Below are positions 48,298 to 57,368 of a stretch of DNA of 64,000 bases, in pieces. Positions within the stretch are counted from its first letter, which is position 1. Each line of letters begins with the position of its first letter. The notes beneath the pieces were generated by a model. That model was given only the letters and a program-made list of their open reading frames with translations. It did no database searches and was not told where the DNA came from. The stretch is taken from positions 42,424 through 106,423 of the forward strand of contig NZ_FOUY01000025.1 in assembly GCF_900115005.1 (NCBI RefSeq), given 5' to 3'. The translations under genes were made by a program, and so were the position numbers. Source of the DNA: Pseudonocardia ammonioxydans (GTDB lineage: Bacteria > Actinomycetota > Actinomycetes > Mycobacteriales > Pseudonocardiaceae).

Positions 48298-49077
48298 TCA
48301 TGCCGACGCCCACTCCTCGGCCGCGGCGACGGCCAGGCCGAACAGGCCCGAGCGGGCCTGCCGCGCCGTCGTCCAGCCGCGGTGTTCCCACTCCGGCCCG
48401 GCCAGCGAGTCGGCGGCCAGGAACACCTGGCCGTACCCGACCCCGAGCCGCTGCGCGGCCGCGACCAGCGCGGAGGCCTCCATGTCGACGACCGCGCAGC
48501 CCTCCTCCCGGCGCCGGGCCACCCGCCGTGGGGTCTCCCGGTAGACGGCGTCGGTGGTCCAGCAGCGCCCCACCACCCACGGCAGCCCGGCCCCGCCCAG
48601 CACCCGCTCCAGGGCCGCGACCCCACCGGGATCGGCGTCGAGCGTGCGCGACGGCGGCCGGTAGTGGAACGAGGTGCCCTCGTCACGCAGCACGCTGCCG
48701 AGGACCACCGCGTGCCCGAGGGTCAGCTCGGGCAGCAGCGCACCGGCGCCACCGACCCCGACGACGGTCCGCACACCCATTGCGACCAGGTTCTCCAGGA
48801 ACATCGCCGCGAGCGGTGCCCCGACCCCCGGGTGGAGGACGGCGACCGGCCGGCCGCCCGGCCCGTGCGTGCGCCAGATCGGGGTCCGGCCCAGCTCGGT
48901 GCGCAGCACCGACAGCGCGCGGGCGCCGTCGGCCCCCACCCCGTCCACGACCTCGGGGAACCAGCAGAGGACGGCCGTGTCCGGCATGTCCGGCGGGCGC
49001 CGCACGACCGACGCGGCCCGGACGACGCCCTCGGCGTCGAGATCGTCCTCGAACAGGGGCAGGGCGGGGAGATCCAC
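48298..49077 (-). CDS. Nucleoside phosphorylase/nucleosidase family protein
   Basis: This 259-residue protein has the purine nucleoside phosphorylase/MTA-SAH nucleosidase fold: VVGVGGAGALLPEL with a GHAVVLGS segment, then VVDMEASALVAAAQRLG, the MEAS motif that contacts the ribose. It cleaves the glycosidic bond of a nucleoside; the base is not evident. GTG 49077 is the assumed start because the reading frame before MPDTAVLCW looks family-like (LPALPLFEDD). It is divergent from the LCP gene. Confidence 0.75.
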   Translation of the reverse strand: MDLPALPLFEDDLDAEGVVRAASVVRRPPDMPDTAVLCWFPEVVDGVGADGARALSVLRTELGRTPIWRTHGPGGRPVAVLHPGVGAPLAAMFLENLVAMGVRTVVGVGGAGALLPELTLGHAVVLGSVLRDEGTSFHYRPPSRTLDADPGGVAALERVLGGAGLPWVVGRCWTTDAVYRETPRRVARRREEGCAVVDMEASALVAAAQRLGVGYGQVFLAADSLAGPEWEHRGWTTARQARSGLFGLAVAAAEEWASA

Positions 49078-49221
49078 CCGGGCGATCCTGCCCGGTCCGT
49101 CCCCGCCGAGCTGCGGCCCGGCGGTATCCGGGCCCGGTGCCACCGCCCGCGGTGCCCGCGGCAGTATCGTCGGGATTCGGTCCCGCAACCCCGAGGGGCC
49201 GGTCGGGACGGTGGAGCAGGC

Positions 49222-50538
49222 ATGGCCGGAGACTTCCGCGGCCCGCCCCCGGGCGGTGGGCGGCCGCCGCAGGGCGGGCAGCCGCCGCGGCGCGGCGGCA
49301 GCCCGGGCTGGGCGAACCAGCCCCGGCGGGGCCCGCTCCCCGGGCACGGCGGCCGCCCGATGCCGCCGCCGTCACCCCCGCAACAACCTCCGCCGCAGCC
49401 GCCACCCGCCCGCGGGCGGGGCCCGCTGCGCAAGCCCCCGCCCGGCCGGGCGCCGGGGAACCTGCCACCGGCCGCCCCGCCGCCCCGGGGTGGTGCGGGA
49501 TCCCGCCCGGCGGGTGCTGCCGGGGCCGGGCCGCCGGCGCACCCCGCGTCGCAGGCCCCGCGGGACGGCCGGGTCACCAAGGGTCCGACGCTGCCCGACT
49601 GGCGGCGGATGCGCGGCTCGATGCGCGGCCGCTGGAAGGCCGTCCTGATCGTGCTGCTGGTCGCGATCGTCGGGTTCGGCGTGTACCTCGACCAGAACAT
49701 GACCCGGGTGGAGGCGCTGCCCGCGGACTCCGAGGCGTCGTCGTCGGGCACGAACTACCTGATCGTGGGCTCGGACAGCCGCGAAGGTCTGTCCGGTGAG
49801 GACGCGGAGCGCCTGGCCACCGGCGAGGCCGCGGGCCAGCGCACCGACACGATCATGCTGCTGCACACCGGCAGCTCGGGCAGCGTGCTCGTCTCGATCC
49901 CGCGCGACTCGCTGGTCCCGATCCCGGGCCACGGCAACAGCAAGATCAACGCAGCGTTCGCGATCGGCGGCCCGCAGCTGCTGACACAGTCCGTCGAGGA
50001 GGCCACGGGCCTGCGGGTCGACCACTACGTCGAGGTCGGCTTCGGCGGTTTCGTCGGTGCGGTGGACGCCGTCGGCGGGGTCGACATGTGCGTCGAGGAG
50101 GCCATCGACGACCCGAAGGCCGGGCTCGACATCGAGGCGGGCTGCCAGGAGCTCGACGGCCCGACCGCGCTGGGCTACGTCCGTACCCGGGCCACGGCGG
50201 GGTCGGACTTCGACCGGGTGCAGCGCCAGCGCGAGTTCCTCTCCGCGCTGCTCGGCAAGGCGACCAGTCCGCTGACGCTGATCAACCCGTTCCGGATGGT
50301 GCCGCTCGCGTCGGCGGTCACCGACACGATCACCGTCGACGACGGCGACCACATCTGGAACCTCGCCGGGCTGGCCTGGGGGATGAAGGGCGTCGCAGGC
50401 GGCGACGGGGTTCAGACCACCGTGCCGATCGGCGGCTCCAGCGGCTCCGGCCTGAAGTGGGACCGCAGCCGGTCGCAGGAGCTGTTCGGCGCGCTGCAGC
50501 AGGACGAGGCGCCGCCGGCGTCGAGCTTCGGGCCCTGA
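49222..50538 (+). CDS. LytR-CpsA-Psr (LCP) family cell-wall ligase
   Basis: This 438-residue protein has a ~125-residue cytoplasmic Gly/Pro/Gln tail, one membrane helix (AVLIVLLVAIVGFGVYLD) and an external LCP domain (TNYLIVGSDSREG, GQRTDTIMLLHT, VSIPRDSLVPIPG, KINAAFAIGG, VGGVDMCVEEAI, ALGYVRTR, DFDRVQRQREFL). LCP enzymes attach arabinogalactan or other glycopolymers to peptidoglycan from lipid-linked donors; the Asp/Arg residues that bind pyrophosphate are all present. ATG 49222 follows GGAG. Confidence 0.92.
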   Translation: MAGDFRGPPPGGGRPPQGGQPPRRGGSPGWANQPRRGPLPGHGGRPMPPPSPPQQPPPQPPPARGRGPLRKPPPGRAPGNLPPAAPPPRGGAGSRPAGAAGAGPPAHPASQAPRDGRVTKGPTLPDWRRMRGSMRGRWKAVLIVLLVAIVGFGVYLDQNMTRVEALPADSEASSSGTNYLIVGSDSREGLSGEDAERLATGEAAGQRTDTIMLLHTGSSGSVLVSIPRDSLVPIPGHGNSKINAAFAIGGPQLLTQSVEEATGLRVDHYVEVGFGGFVGAVDAVGGVDMCVEEAIDDPKAGLDIEAGCQELDGPTALGYVRTRATAGSDFDRVQRQREFLSALLGKATSPLTLINPFRMVPLASAVTDTITVDDGDHIWNLAGLAWGMKGVAGGDGVQTTVPIGGSSGSGLKWDRSRSQELFGALQQDEAPPASSFGP

Positions 50539-50550
50539 GCGGGCCGGGGG

Positions 50551-51645
50551 TCAGGCGGACTTCTTCGACCGGCGCCGCGTGGTGGTCGTCTTCGACCCGC
50601 CGCCCTCGGTGCCGGTCGCGGCCGTCTCCTTCTCCTCGGTGGCCTTCTTCGACCGGGACTGCGTCGTCGACCGGGAGCGGGTCGCGCCCGAGCCGGTCTT
50701 CGCCGAGCCGGTCTTCGCCGAGCCGGATTTCGCCGAGCCGGACTTCGCGGCCGACGAGCCACCCGACGACGCGCTGCGAGACGACGAGCTGCGAGACGAC
50801 GAGCTGCGAGACGACGAGCTGCGAGACGACGAGCCGCCCGACGACGAGGACGCCGAGCCGGACGACGACCGCGCCGCGTCCACACTGGCCTGCAGCGCGG
50901 ACAGCAGGTCGCTCATCGAGTCGGCGCTCTCGTCGGTCTTCTCCGCGGCCGGGGCCGGGCGGGCGTCGCCGTGGGTCTTCTTCTCCTCGATCAGGTCGAC
51001 CATCGCGTCGCGGTACTCGTCGTGGAACTCGGACGGGTCGAAGTCCGCGCCCATGCTCTCGACCAGCGACGACGCCATCTGCAGCTCCTGGGGCCGCAGC
51101 TCGACGTCGGTGTCGAGGATGTCGAACTCCGGCTCGCGCACCTCGTCCGGCCAGATCATGGTCTGCAGGACGATCGCCTTGTCCCGCACCCGCAGCAGCG
51201 CCAGCGTCTCGCGCTGGCGCAGCGCCACCTTCACCACGGCGGTCCGGTCGGTCTCGTTGAGCGCCTCGCGCAGCAGCGCGTAGGGCTTCGCGGCCTTCGT
51301 CTCCGGTTCGAGGTAGTAGCTCTTGTCGAACAGCAGCGGGTCGATCTGGTCGTTCGGCACGAACTCGATCACGTCGATCTCGTGCCCGGTCGAGACCGGC
51401 AGCGAGGCCAGGTCGTTCTCGTCCAGGGTGATCAGCTCGCCCTCGGGCGTCTCGAAGCCCTTGACGATGTCGGCGTAGGACACCTCCTCGCCGCACACCT
51501 CGCAGGTCCGCTTGTACCGGATCCGGCCGCCGTCCTCACCGTGCACCTGGTGGAAGCGCACGTCGTGGTTGGACGTCGCCGAGTAGACCTTGATCGGGAC
51601 GCTGACCAGCCCGAACGACACGGCCCCGCTCCAGATCGCGCGCAT
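50551..51645 (-). CDS. ku: Ku protein for non-homologous end joining
   Basis: This 364-residue protein has a full bacterial Ku core (MRAIWSGAVSFGLVSVPIKV, KRTCEVCGEEV, KSYYLEP, QMASSLVESM) to ~residue 250, then a long Ser/Arg, then Lys/Ser/Gly-rich tail. Ku binds DNA ends and recruits ligase; extended basic tails tether it to DNA. The tail includes RSSSS repeats encoded by a 15-bp unit (50774-50833). It is divergent from an ATP-dependent DNA ligase gene, as is common for NHEJ pairs. Confidence 0.96.
   Translation of the reverse strand: MRAIWSGAVSFGLVSVPIKVYSATSNHDVRFHQVHGEDGGRIRYKRTCEVCGEEVSYADIVKGFETPEGELITLDENDLASLPVSTGHEIDVIEFVPNDQIDPLLFDKSYYLEPETKAAKPYALLREALNETDRTAVVKVALRQRETLALLRVRDKAIVLQTMIWPDEVREPEFDILDTDVELRPQELQMASSLVESMGADFDPSEFHDEYRDAMVDLIEEKKTHGDARPAPAAEKTDESADSMSDLLSALQASVDAARSSSGSASSSSGGSSSRSSSSRSSSSRSSSSRSASSGGSSAAKSGSAKSGSAKTGSAKTGSGATRSRSTTQSRSKKATEEKETAATGTEGGGSKTTTTRRRSKKSA
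50774..50833 (-). repeat. 15-bp tandem repeat x4 in the Ku tail
   Basis: Four CTGCGAGACGACGAG units (plus-strand sequence) encode in-frame RSSSS repeats in the Ku tail. Length of this tail may vary between strains. Confidence 0.9.
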
Positions 51646-51719
51646 GTGGCGTTCCCCCTCCGTGGCCCGGCCGGACCACGTCGCGTGGCGCGGCGGACGG
51701 TCGGTGACAGCATGACGGT

Positions 51720-52667
51720 GTGTTGCCCATGCTCGCCACCCCCGGACCGCTCCCGACCGGTCCCGGCTGGTCGTTCGAGGTCAAGTGGGACGGCATGCGC
51801 GTGCTCGCCTCGGTCACCGAGGGCGCGGCCGGTGCCGGGCGGACACTGTCCCTGCGTACCCGATCCGGCCGGGACGTCACGCCGAATTTCCCCGAGCTCG
51901 CCGATCTGGTGACGCTCGCCCCGGACGTCGTGCTCGACGGCGAGGTGGTGCTGCTCGACGCCGGCGTGCCCAGCTTCGCCGCGCTCGCGCACCGGATGCA
52001 GGGGGTGGTGGACCCGGCGGCCGCCCGGCGCCGCCCGGTCACGTTCATGGTGTTCGACGTGCTGCGGCTCTACGGGGTCGCGCTGCTCGACCGGCCGCTC
52101 GCCGAGCGGCGCGCCACCCTGGAACGGCTCGACCTGCCTGGACTCGCGCACGTCGAGGCGTCCCCGCTGTACCCGGACGGTGCGGCGCTGCTCGACGTCA
52201 CCGCGCAGCGCGGACTGGAGGGCGTCGTGGCGAAGCGGGAGACCTCGCCCTACCGGCCGGGCCGGCGCAGTCCCGACTGGGTCAAGGTCGCGCACCGGCA
52301 CTCGCAGAGCTGCCTGGTCGGCGGGTGGCGTCCGGAGAAGGGCGGGCGTGCGCGGATCGGGGCCCTGCTGCTGGGCGTCCCCGGGCCGGACGGGCTGGAG
52401 TTCGCCGGTCGCGCCGGGTCCGGACTGGCCGGGTCCGCGGTGCAGCAGGTGCTCGCGGCCCGGCTCGGGCCGTTAACCGCGCAGGCCTCCCCGTTCGCGA
52501 CCACGATCCCGCGGGTGGACGCGGCGGGGGCGCGCTGGTGCACGCCGTCGGTGGTGGTGGAGATCGCCCACCTCGGGTGGACGTCGGCGGGGCGGCTGCG
52601 CCAGCCGGTCGTCCGTGGGGTGCGCGACGACGTCGACCCCGCCGAGGTACGGCGGGAGCCGGGCTGA
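51720..52667 (+). CDS. ATP-dependent DNA ligase, small (LigD/LigC-like)
   Basis: This 315-residue ligase has the adenylation motif EVKWDG with K22, motif III FMVFDVL, motif IV EGVVAKRE and motif V DWVKVAHR, followed by an OB-fold domain ending QPVVRGVRDDVDPAEV. It lacks polymerase and phosphoesterase domains, so it is like the isolated LigD ligase domain or LigC. It is divergent from ku, 74 bp away, supporting a role in end joining. GTG 51720 has no clear ribosome-binding site; the downstream ATG (4th codon) is an alternative. Confidence 0.92.
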   Translation: MLPMLATPGPLPTGPGWSFEVKWDGMRVLASVTEGAAGAGRTLSLRTRSGRDVTPNFPELADLVTLAPDVVLDGEVVLLDAGVPSFAALAHRMQGVVDPAAARRRPVTFMVFDVLRLYGVALLDRPLAERRATLERLDLPGLAHVEASPLYPDGAALLDVTAQRGLEGVVAKRETSPYRPGRRSPDWVKVAHRHSQSCLVGGWRPEKGGRARIGALLLGVPGPDGLEFAGRAGSGLAGSAVQQVLAARLGPLTAQASPFATTIPRVDAAGARWCTPSVVVEIAHLGWTSAGRLRQPVVRGVRDDVDPAEVRREPG

Positions 52668-52683
52668 TGACACGGTGGTGGGC

Positions 52684-53280
52684 ATGGCGCTCATGCTGAG
52701 CTGGCGGTCCGGCCCGGGGACCGACGGTGCGACCGGCCTCGAGTCCGCCCGGATCACGACGTCCGGCGGCGGGTTCCGGGCGGTCGGCCGGATGATCCGC
52801 GGTACCGCGGACGGCGTGCTGACCGCGTCCTACCGGCTCGTCGTGGCCGGTGACGGCACGCTGTCCCGGCTGGCGGTCGACGTGGCGACCGCGGCCGGCG
52901 AGCAGCAGGTGACGATCAGCCGCAGCACCGACGGCGTCTGGCTGGTCGACGACGGGTCCGGCGGCACCCGCGGTGCGTTCGGCGGCGCGTGCGACGCCGC
53001 TCTCGCTTGCAGCCCGGTGTTCGCCGCGCTGCCGGTGCGCCGGCTGGGCCTGCACCGCGACCCGGCGGAGCACGTGCTGCCGACGGTGTCGGTGGACCTG
53101 CCGACGCTCGCGGTGGCCGCCACCGAGCGGACCTACCGCACGGTGCGGGCGGGTACCGGCACCGAGCCCGCCGTGGTCGCGCTCGCCGCGGGCGGGCCCC
53201 CGGCAGAGCTCACGGTCGACGCGGACGGTTTCGTCCTCGACCATCCCGGTACGGCCTCGCGGGCCGGGCTCGGGGCGTAG
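52684..53280 (+). CDS. Putative glycolipid-binding protein (DUF1089 family)
   Basis: This 198-residue protein matches the glycolipid-binding/DUF1089 pattern: LESARITTSGGGFRAVGRMI, YRLVVAGDG, DGVWLVDDG, then GACDAALACSPVFAALPVRRLGL and RTYRTVRAG. The molecular role is unproven. ATG 52684 gives the usual MALMLSWRSG beginning. It lies 16 bp after the ligase gene and converges on tyrA. Confidence 0.76.
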   Translation: MALMLSWRSGPGTDGATGLESARITTSGGGFRAVGRMIRGTADGVLTASYRLVVAGDGTLSRLAVDVATAAGEQQVTISRSTDGVWLVDDGSGGTRGAFGGACDAALACSPVFAALPVRRLGLHRDPAEHVLPTVSVDLPTLAVAATERTYRTVRAGTGTEPAVVALAAGGPPAELTVDADGFVLDHPGTASRAGLGA

Positions 53281-53308
53281 CGACCGGGCCGGGCCCGGGC
53301 GTGCGGGC

Positions 53309-54259
53309 TCAGGACTTCGGGGGTTCCAGCACGTCGCCCCGGCGGCCCAGCTCGCGCAGCTCGGCGAGCACGGCCGCCGGGTCGCCGTCGAAGGAGACCG
53401 GCAGCTCCAGGGGCTCCCGGGTGGACGCCCACCGCATCCGCGCCTCGTGCCCGGAGTGCACGGTGGCGGCGAGCCCGCCGGTGGAGGCCAGCGCCCCGCG
53501 CATCGCCCCGAGCCGGCCCAGCGCGTCGTCGACGGCGGCGAGCAGCGCGGCCCGGTTCCCCTCGCACATCGCGAGCACCAGCTCCGGGCGGGTCCCGGCG
53601 ACCCGGGTGCCGTCGGCGAACGAGCTCGCCGACAGCGCCAGGGCGAGGTCGTCACCCTGCTCGCCGGCGCCCACCGAGGCGAGCACGGCGGCGAACAGGT
53701 GCGGCAGGTGCGAGATCCGGGCGACGGCGATGTCGTGCTCGTCGGCGGCCGAGGGCACGACGCGCGCCCCGCAGGCCCAGGCCAGCCCGGCGACGTCCCG
53801 CCAGACCTCGAGGTCCGCACCGTCGTCGGCGGCGACCACCCAGGCCGCCCCCTCGAAGAGGTCCGTGGTCCCGGCCGCCCAGCCGGACTCGGCGGTGCCG
53901 GCCATCGGGTGCCCGCCGACGTAGCGGGCGCGCGGGGCGAACTCGGCGACGGCGTCGGCGACCGCGACCTTCACGCTCACCGCGTCGGTCAGCCGGCAGG
54001 TGGGTGCGACGGCGTCGACGCGGCGCAGCACCGGCTCCAGCGCGGTCAGCGGGACGGCGACCACCACCAGGGCGTCGGCCTCGGCGGCCCGGGCCAGCGC
54101 GGCGTCGGTGTCGGTGGTGACGTCGAACCCGTCGGCGACGGCCGCGGCCGCGGTGGCCTCGGACGCCGCCGTGCCCCAGACGGTCCGTCCGGCGCGTGCG
54201 GCGGCGCGCATCAGCGATCCGCCGATCAGCCCGGTCCCCAGCACGCACACCGCTCGCAT
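53309..54259 (-). CDS. tyrA: Prephenate dehydrogenase
   Basis: TyrA oxidatively decarboxylates prephenate to 4-hydroxyphenylpyruvate on the way to tyrosine. The 316-residue protein has the NAD-binding GTGLIGGS (~residues 8-15), the GGHPMAGTAESGW substrate motif, and DEHDIAVARISHLPH in the helical dimer domain. No ACT domain is present. In Mycobacterium tuberculosis tyrA is next to the tadA-associated gene and tadA; here they are 4.5 kb apart with catabolic genes between. Confidence 0.95.
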   Translation of the reverse strand: MRAVCVLGTGLIGGSLMRAAARAGRTVWGTAASEATAAAAVADGFDVTTDTDAALARAAEADALVVVAVPLTALEPVLRRVDAVAPTCRLTDAVSVKVAVADAVAEFAPRARYVGGHPMAGTAESGWAAGTTDLFEGAAWVVAADDGADLEVWRDVAGLAWACGARVVPSAADEHDIAVARISHLPHLFAAVLASVGAGEQGDDLALALSASSFADGTRVAGTRPELVLAMCEGNRAALLAAVDDALGRLGAMRGALASTGGLAATVHSGHEARMRWASTREPLELPVSFDGDPAAVLAELRELGRRGDVLEPPKS

Positions 54260-54364
54260 GCGTCCGAAGCGTAGAGACCGCCGGTGGCCCGTCCGCTCAC
54301 GCCCCGGGGCCCGGGCCCGCCGGGCCGCGCGGGGAGATCCGCCGGCCGACCTCGATGCTCCGGG

Positions 54365-55657
54365 TCAGAGCCGGTTCGCGAGCGCCCCGGCGAGCTCGAG
54401 CAGGTCGGCCTCGCCCACGGTCACCCCGGCGAGCTGGATCCCCGCGGGCAGCCCCGGGACGGGGACGGGCACGGCCACCACGGGCAGGTCCAGCAGGTTG
54501 AACGGTGACGTCGTCTCCAGCATCGACGGCCGTACCGGCGCGCCGGCGACCTCGGTCGCGCCGATCGGGGTGGCCCGCAGCCGCGTCGTCGGGCACAGCA
54601 GCACGTCGCAGTCGAGCTGCGCCGGCAGGGCCGCGGACAGCCGGGCCCGGGCGCGCCGGGCGTCCACGTAGGTGTGTGCGGGGCCGTCGGCGTGCGGGGC
54701 CAGCCGGTCCGCGGTGGCCGGCTGGTACTCGTCGCGCCGGGTGGTGAACCACTCCCGGTGGGTCGCCCAGGCCTCCGCGCCGACGATCACCGGGTAGGTG
54801 GCGGCGAGCTCCGCGACGCCGGGGGTGCCCTGGTCGGCGACCGGGTGCCCGAGCCCGGCCAGTGCCGCGGCCGCGGCGTCCACGGCGTCGCCCAGCACCG
54901 GGTCGTGCGGGCGCCACCAGTCACCGCGTGCGACCCCGATGCGCAGCGGGCCGCCGCCCGCCCCGGAGCGGGCCGGACCGCCGAGCGCCGCCCGTGCCAC
55001 GGCCAGCGACGCCGCGTCGGCGGCGAGGAGCCCGACCGTGTCGAAGGACTCCGCGAGCGGGAACACCCCGGCCCCGGGCAGGGCGCCGCGGCGCGGCTTC
55101 AGCCCCGCCACCCCGCACAGCGCGGCCGGGGTCCGCACGCTCGCCCCGGTGTCGGTGCCGACGGTCAGCGCGAGGTGCCCGGCCGCGACGGCCGCCGCCG
55201 AGCCGGAGGACGACCCGCCCGTCACCCGCGACAGGTCGTGCGGGTTGCGGGCGGGGCCGGTCGCGGCGACGTCACCGACCGGGCCGTAGGCGAACTCGTG
55301 GGTGTGCAGCTTCCCGACGACGACGGCGCCGGCCGCCCGCAGCATCGCCACCACCGGGGCGTCCGCCCCGGCCGGGGCCGCCCCGGCCAGCAGCCGCGAC
55401 CCGCAGCGGGTCGGCAACCCCTCGACGTCGATCAGGTCCTTGATCCCGACGGCGACCCCGTGCAGCGGCCCGGCCCGCTCACCGCGGGCCGACAGCGCGG
55501 TCAGCTCCGCGGCGCGGGACCGGGCCCGCTCGGCGTCGAGCTCGATCACGCAGTTGGTCTCGTCGCGCTCCAGCCGGGCGAGGACGTCGTCCACGTGCTC
55601 GGTGGGGGAGAGCTCACCGGAGGTCAGGGCCTGCAACAGGGCGGGGAGCGACAGCAC
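54365..55657 (-). CDS. Amidase signature family hydrolase
   Basis: This ~430-residue protein has the Ser-cisSer-Lys triad of amidase-signature enzymes: Lys in GVAVGIKDLIDVEG, Ser in TGGSSSGSAAAVAAG, and Ser in GTDTGASVRTPAALCG. It hydrolyses an amide; the substrate is unknown. GTG 55657 is chosen; a TTG at 55693 in frame is an alternative. It lies directly downstream of an MHS-type transporter on the same strand, suggesting a transporter-amidase operon. Confidence 0.88.
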   Translation of the reverse strand: MLSLPALLQALTSGELSPTEHVDDVLARLERDETNCVIELDAERARSRAAELTALSARGERAGPLHGVAVGIKDLIDVEGLPTRCGSRLLAGAAPAGADAPVVAMLRAAGAVVVGKLHTHEFAYGPVGDVAATGPARNPHDLSRVTGGSSSGSAAAVAAGHLALTVGTDTGASVRTPAALCGVAGLKPRRGALPGAGVFPLAESFDTVGLLAADAASLAVARAALGGPARSGAGGGPLRIGVARGDWWRPHDPVLGDAVDAAAAALAGLGHPVADQGTPGVAELAATYPVIVGAEAWATHREWFTTRRDEYQPATADRLAPHADGPAHTYVDARRARARLSAALPAQLDCDVLLCPTTRLRATPIGATEVAGAPVRPSMLETTSPFNLLDLPVVAVPVPVPGLPAGIQLAGVTVGEADLLELAGALANRL

Positions 55658-55708
55658 GCGTGCAGCGTGCCGCCGCTCCCCGCAGGAGGACAAGCGATCA
55701 GTGCGTGG

Positions 55709-57109
55709 TCATCGGTGCCCGGCGCGGGCGAGCTCCCGCGCCTCCTCCTCGCTGGACGCGGCCGGCTGCGACCCGCGCAGCGGCCGGCCGTTGGTCTCGG
55801 GCAGGAACCACAGCGTCACGGCGCCGACGACGCCGGCGGCGATCAGGTAGTAGCCGGGCCAGAGCAGGTCCCCGGTGGTGAGCACGAGTGCGCTCATGAC
55901 CAGCGACACCGTCCCGGCGAAGGCCGACACGAACAGGTTGAACGCGATCGACAGGCCGCCGTAGCGGATCTCGGTCGGGAACACCGCGGGCAGCGTCGAG
56001 GGGCTGGTCGAGGAGAAGCAGATCAGCAGCCCGCCCATCAGCACGAGCCCGAGCAGCACCGAGGGCACCGAGCCGTTCTGCATCAGCAGGATCATCGGAA
56101 CGCCCAGGACGATCAGCCCGCCCGCGCCGGTCCACATGATCGGCTTGCGGCCGACCCGGTCGGAGAGCCTGCCCAGGAACGGGATGACCAGCACGGCCAC
56201 CCAGAGCACGGCGATCTGCAGCCACGCCGAGGTGGTCGAGTCGATCGGCGTGCCGCCGTGAGCGGCGACGTCGTCCTCCAGGTAGGTCGGCATGTAGCTG
56301 GTGAGCATGTAGTTCGTGACGTTCCAGGCGACGACGATGCCGCCGACCATCATGAACGTCGGCAGGTAGCGGGTGAAGATCAGCCGGAAGCCGTCCTTGA
56401 CCTCGGTGCCCTCGCGCTCCTCCGACTGCGAGAGCAGGGTCTGGAAGGCCGGCGTCTCCTCCAGCCGCACCCGCAGGTAGACCCCGACGATGCCCAGCGG
56501 CAGCGCGACGAAGAACGGGATCCGCCAGCCCCAGGACGACATGAACTCCTCGCTGAAGACCAGCGGGAGGACCGAGGCGACGGTCGCGCCGAAGGCGTAG
56601 CCGACGAAGGTCCCCAGCTCCAGGAAGCTGCCGAAGTACCCGCGGCGACGGTCCGGGCTGTACTCGGCGATGAAGGTCATCGCGCCGGCGTACTCGCCAC
56701 CGGTGGAGAAGCCCTGCACCACGCGCGCGCAGACCAGCAGGATCGGTGCGGCGATGCCGATCGTGGCGTAGGAGGGGATGAGTCCCATCAGGAACGTCCC
56801 GAACGCCATCATGATCACGGTGATCGAGAGGACCTTCGTGCGCCCGATGCGGTCCCCGAGCGGGCCGAAGAACAGCCCGCCCAGCGGACGGAAGAAGAAG
56901 GCGACGGCGAACGTCGCGAACACCGCGACCTTCGCCAGCGGCCCCTCCGGGAAGAACTGCGCCTCGATGGTCGTGGCCAGGTAACCGTAGACACCGAAGT
57001 CGAACCATTCGGTGATGTTGCCGACCGCTGCCGCGGCGACGGCCCGTTTCATGGTGGCCCGGTCGGTCACGGTGACGCCCGAAGTACCCCCACCAGTGTG
57101 TTCGTCCAC
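55709..57109 (-). CDS. MFS transporter, metabolite:H+ symporter (MHS) family
   Basis: This 466-residue protein has twelve membrane helices and the MHS features: GNITEWFDFGVYGYLA near the start, FRPLGGLFFGPLGDRIGRTK (loop 2-3 motif), ARVVQGFSTGGEYAGA, EYSPDRRRGYFGSFLE, and RLSDRVGRKPIM in the second half. MHS members take up organic acids, betaines or similar compounds. GTG 57109 follows a GGGGG site. With the amidase downstream it probably imports an amide-containing nutrient. A candidate operator lies upstream. Confidence 0.9.
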   Translation of the reverse strand: MDEHTGGGTSGVTVTDRATMKRAVAAAAVGNITEWFDFGVYGYLATTIEAQFFPEGPLAKVAVFATFAVAFFFRPLGGLFFGPLGDRIGRTKVLSITVIMMAFGTFLMGLIPSYATIGIAAPILLVCARVVQGFSTGGEYAGAMTFIAEYSPDRRRGYFGSFLELGTFVGYAFGATVASVLPLVFSEEFMSSWGWRIPFFVALPLGIVGVYLRVRLEETPAFQTLLSQSEEREGTEVKDGFRLIFTRYLPTFMMVGGIVVAWNVTNYMLTSYMPTYLEDDVAAHGGTPIDSTTSAWLQIAVLWVAVLVIPFLGRLSDRVGRKPIMWTGAGGLIVLGVPMILLMQNGSVPSVLLGLVLMGGLLICFSSTSPSTLPAVFPTEIRYGGLSIAFNLFVSAFAGTVSLVMSALVLTTGDLLWPGYYLIAAGVVGAVTLWFLPETNGRPLRGSQPAASSEEEARELARAGHR

Positions 57110-57134
57110 GTCGATCCCCCTGACGACATCATCC

Positions 57135-57169
57135 GGAAACGATGCTTACGTTACGAAACGATCGCTTCG
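57135..57169 (-). promoter_or_regulatory. Candidate operator/promoter upstream of the MHS gene
   Basis: Two direct GAAACGAT copies (57136-57143 and 57155-57162) are 19 bp apart. The second is part of the near-palindrome CGAAACGATCGCTTCG (two mismatches), with TTACGTTACG between. The AT-richer region is placed where the minus-strand promoter of the MHS gene should be. The cognate regulator is not in the window. Confidence 0.4.
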
Positions 57170-57368
57170 TGGTGATGCGTCCGATTTCGTGAGTGGTTTC
57201 TCCGGACGTTAGTCATGGCAACCGGAAACGGCACATCGGAGGGGTGCCGACCTGTGACGGACCTCATTGTCACCGGTGGGGATCTGCCGGGCGACGCGGC
57301 GGCGTATGGCTGGAAGAATTGGTGGTGGGCGCAGTCAGCGTCGACGATCAGGGTGAGGAGGAGCCGTC

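Noticed and set aside
57215..57368. Upstream extension of a long plus-strand frame with a Trp-rich segment before the 47-residue ORF
   Set aside because: The frame continues through the antisense of the M20 gene, which is clearly coding on the other strand; it is best seen as a shadow frame.
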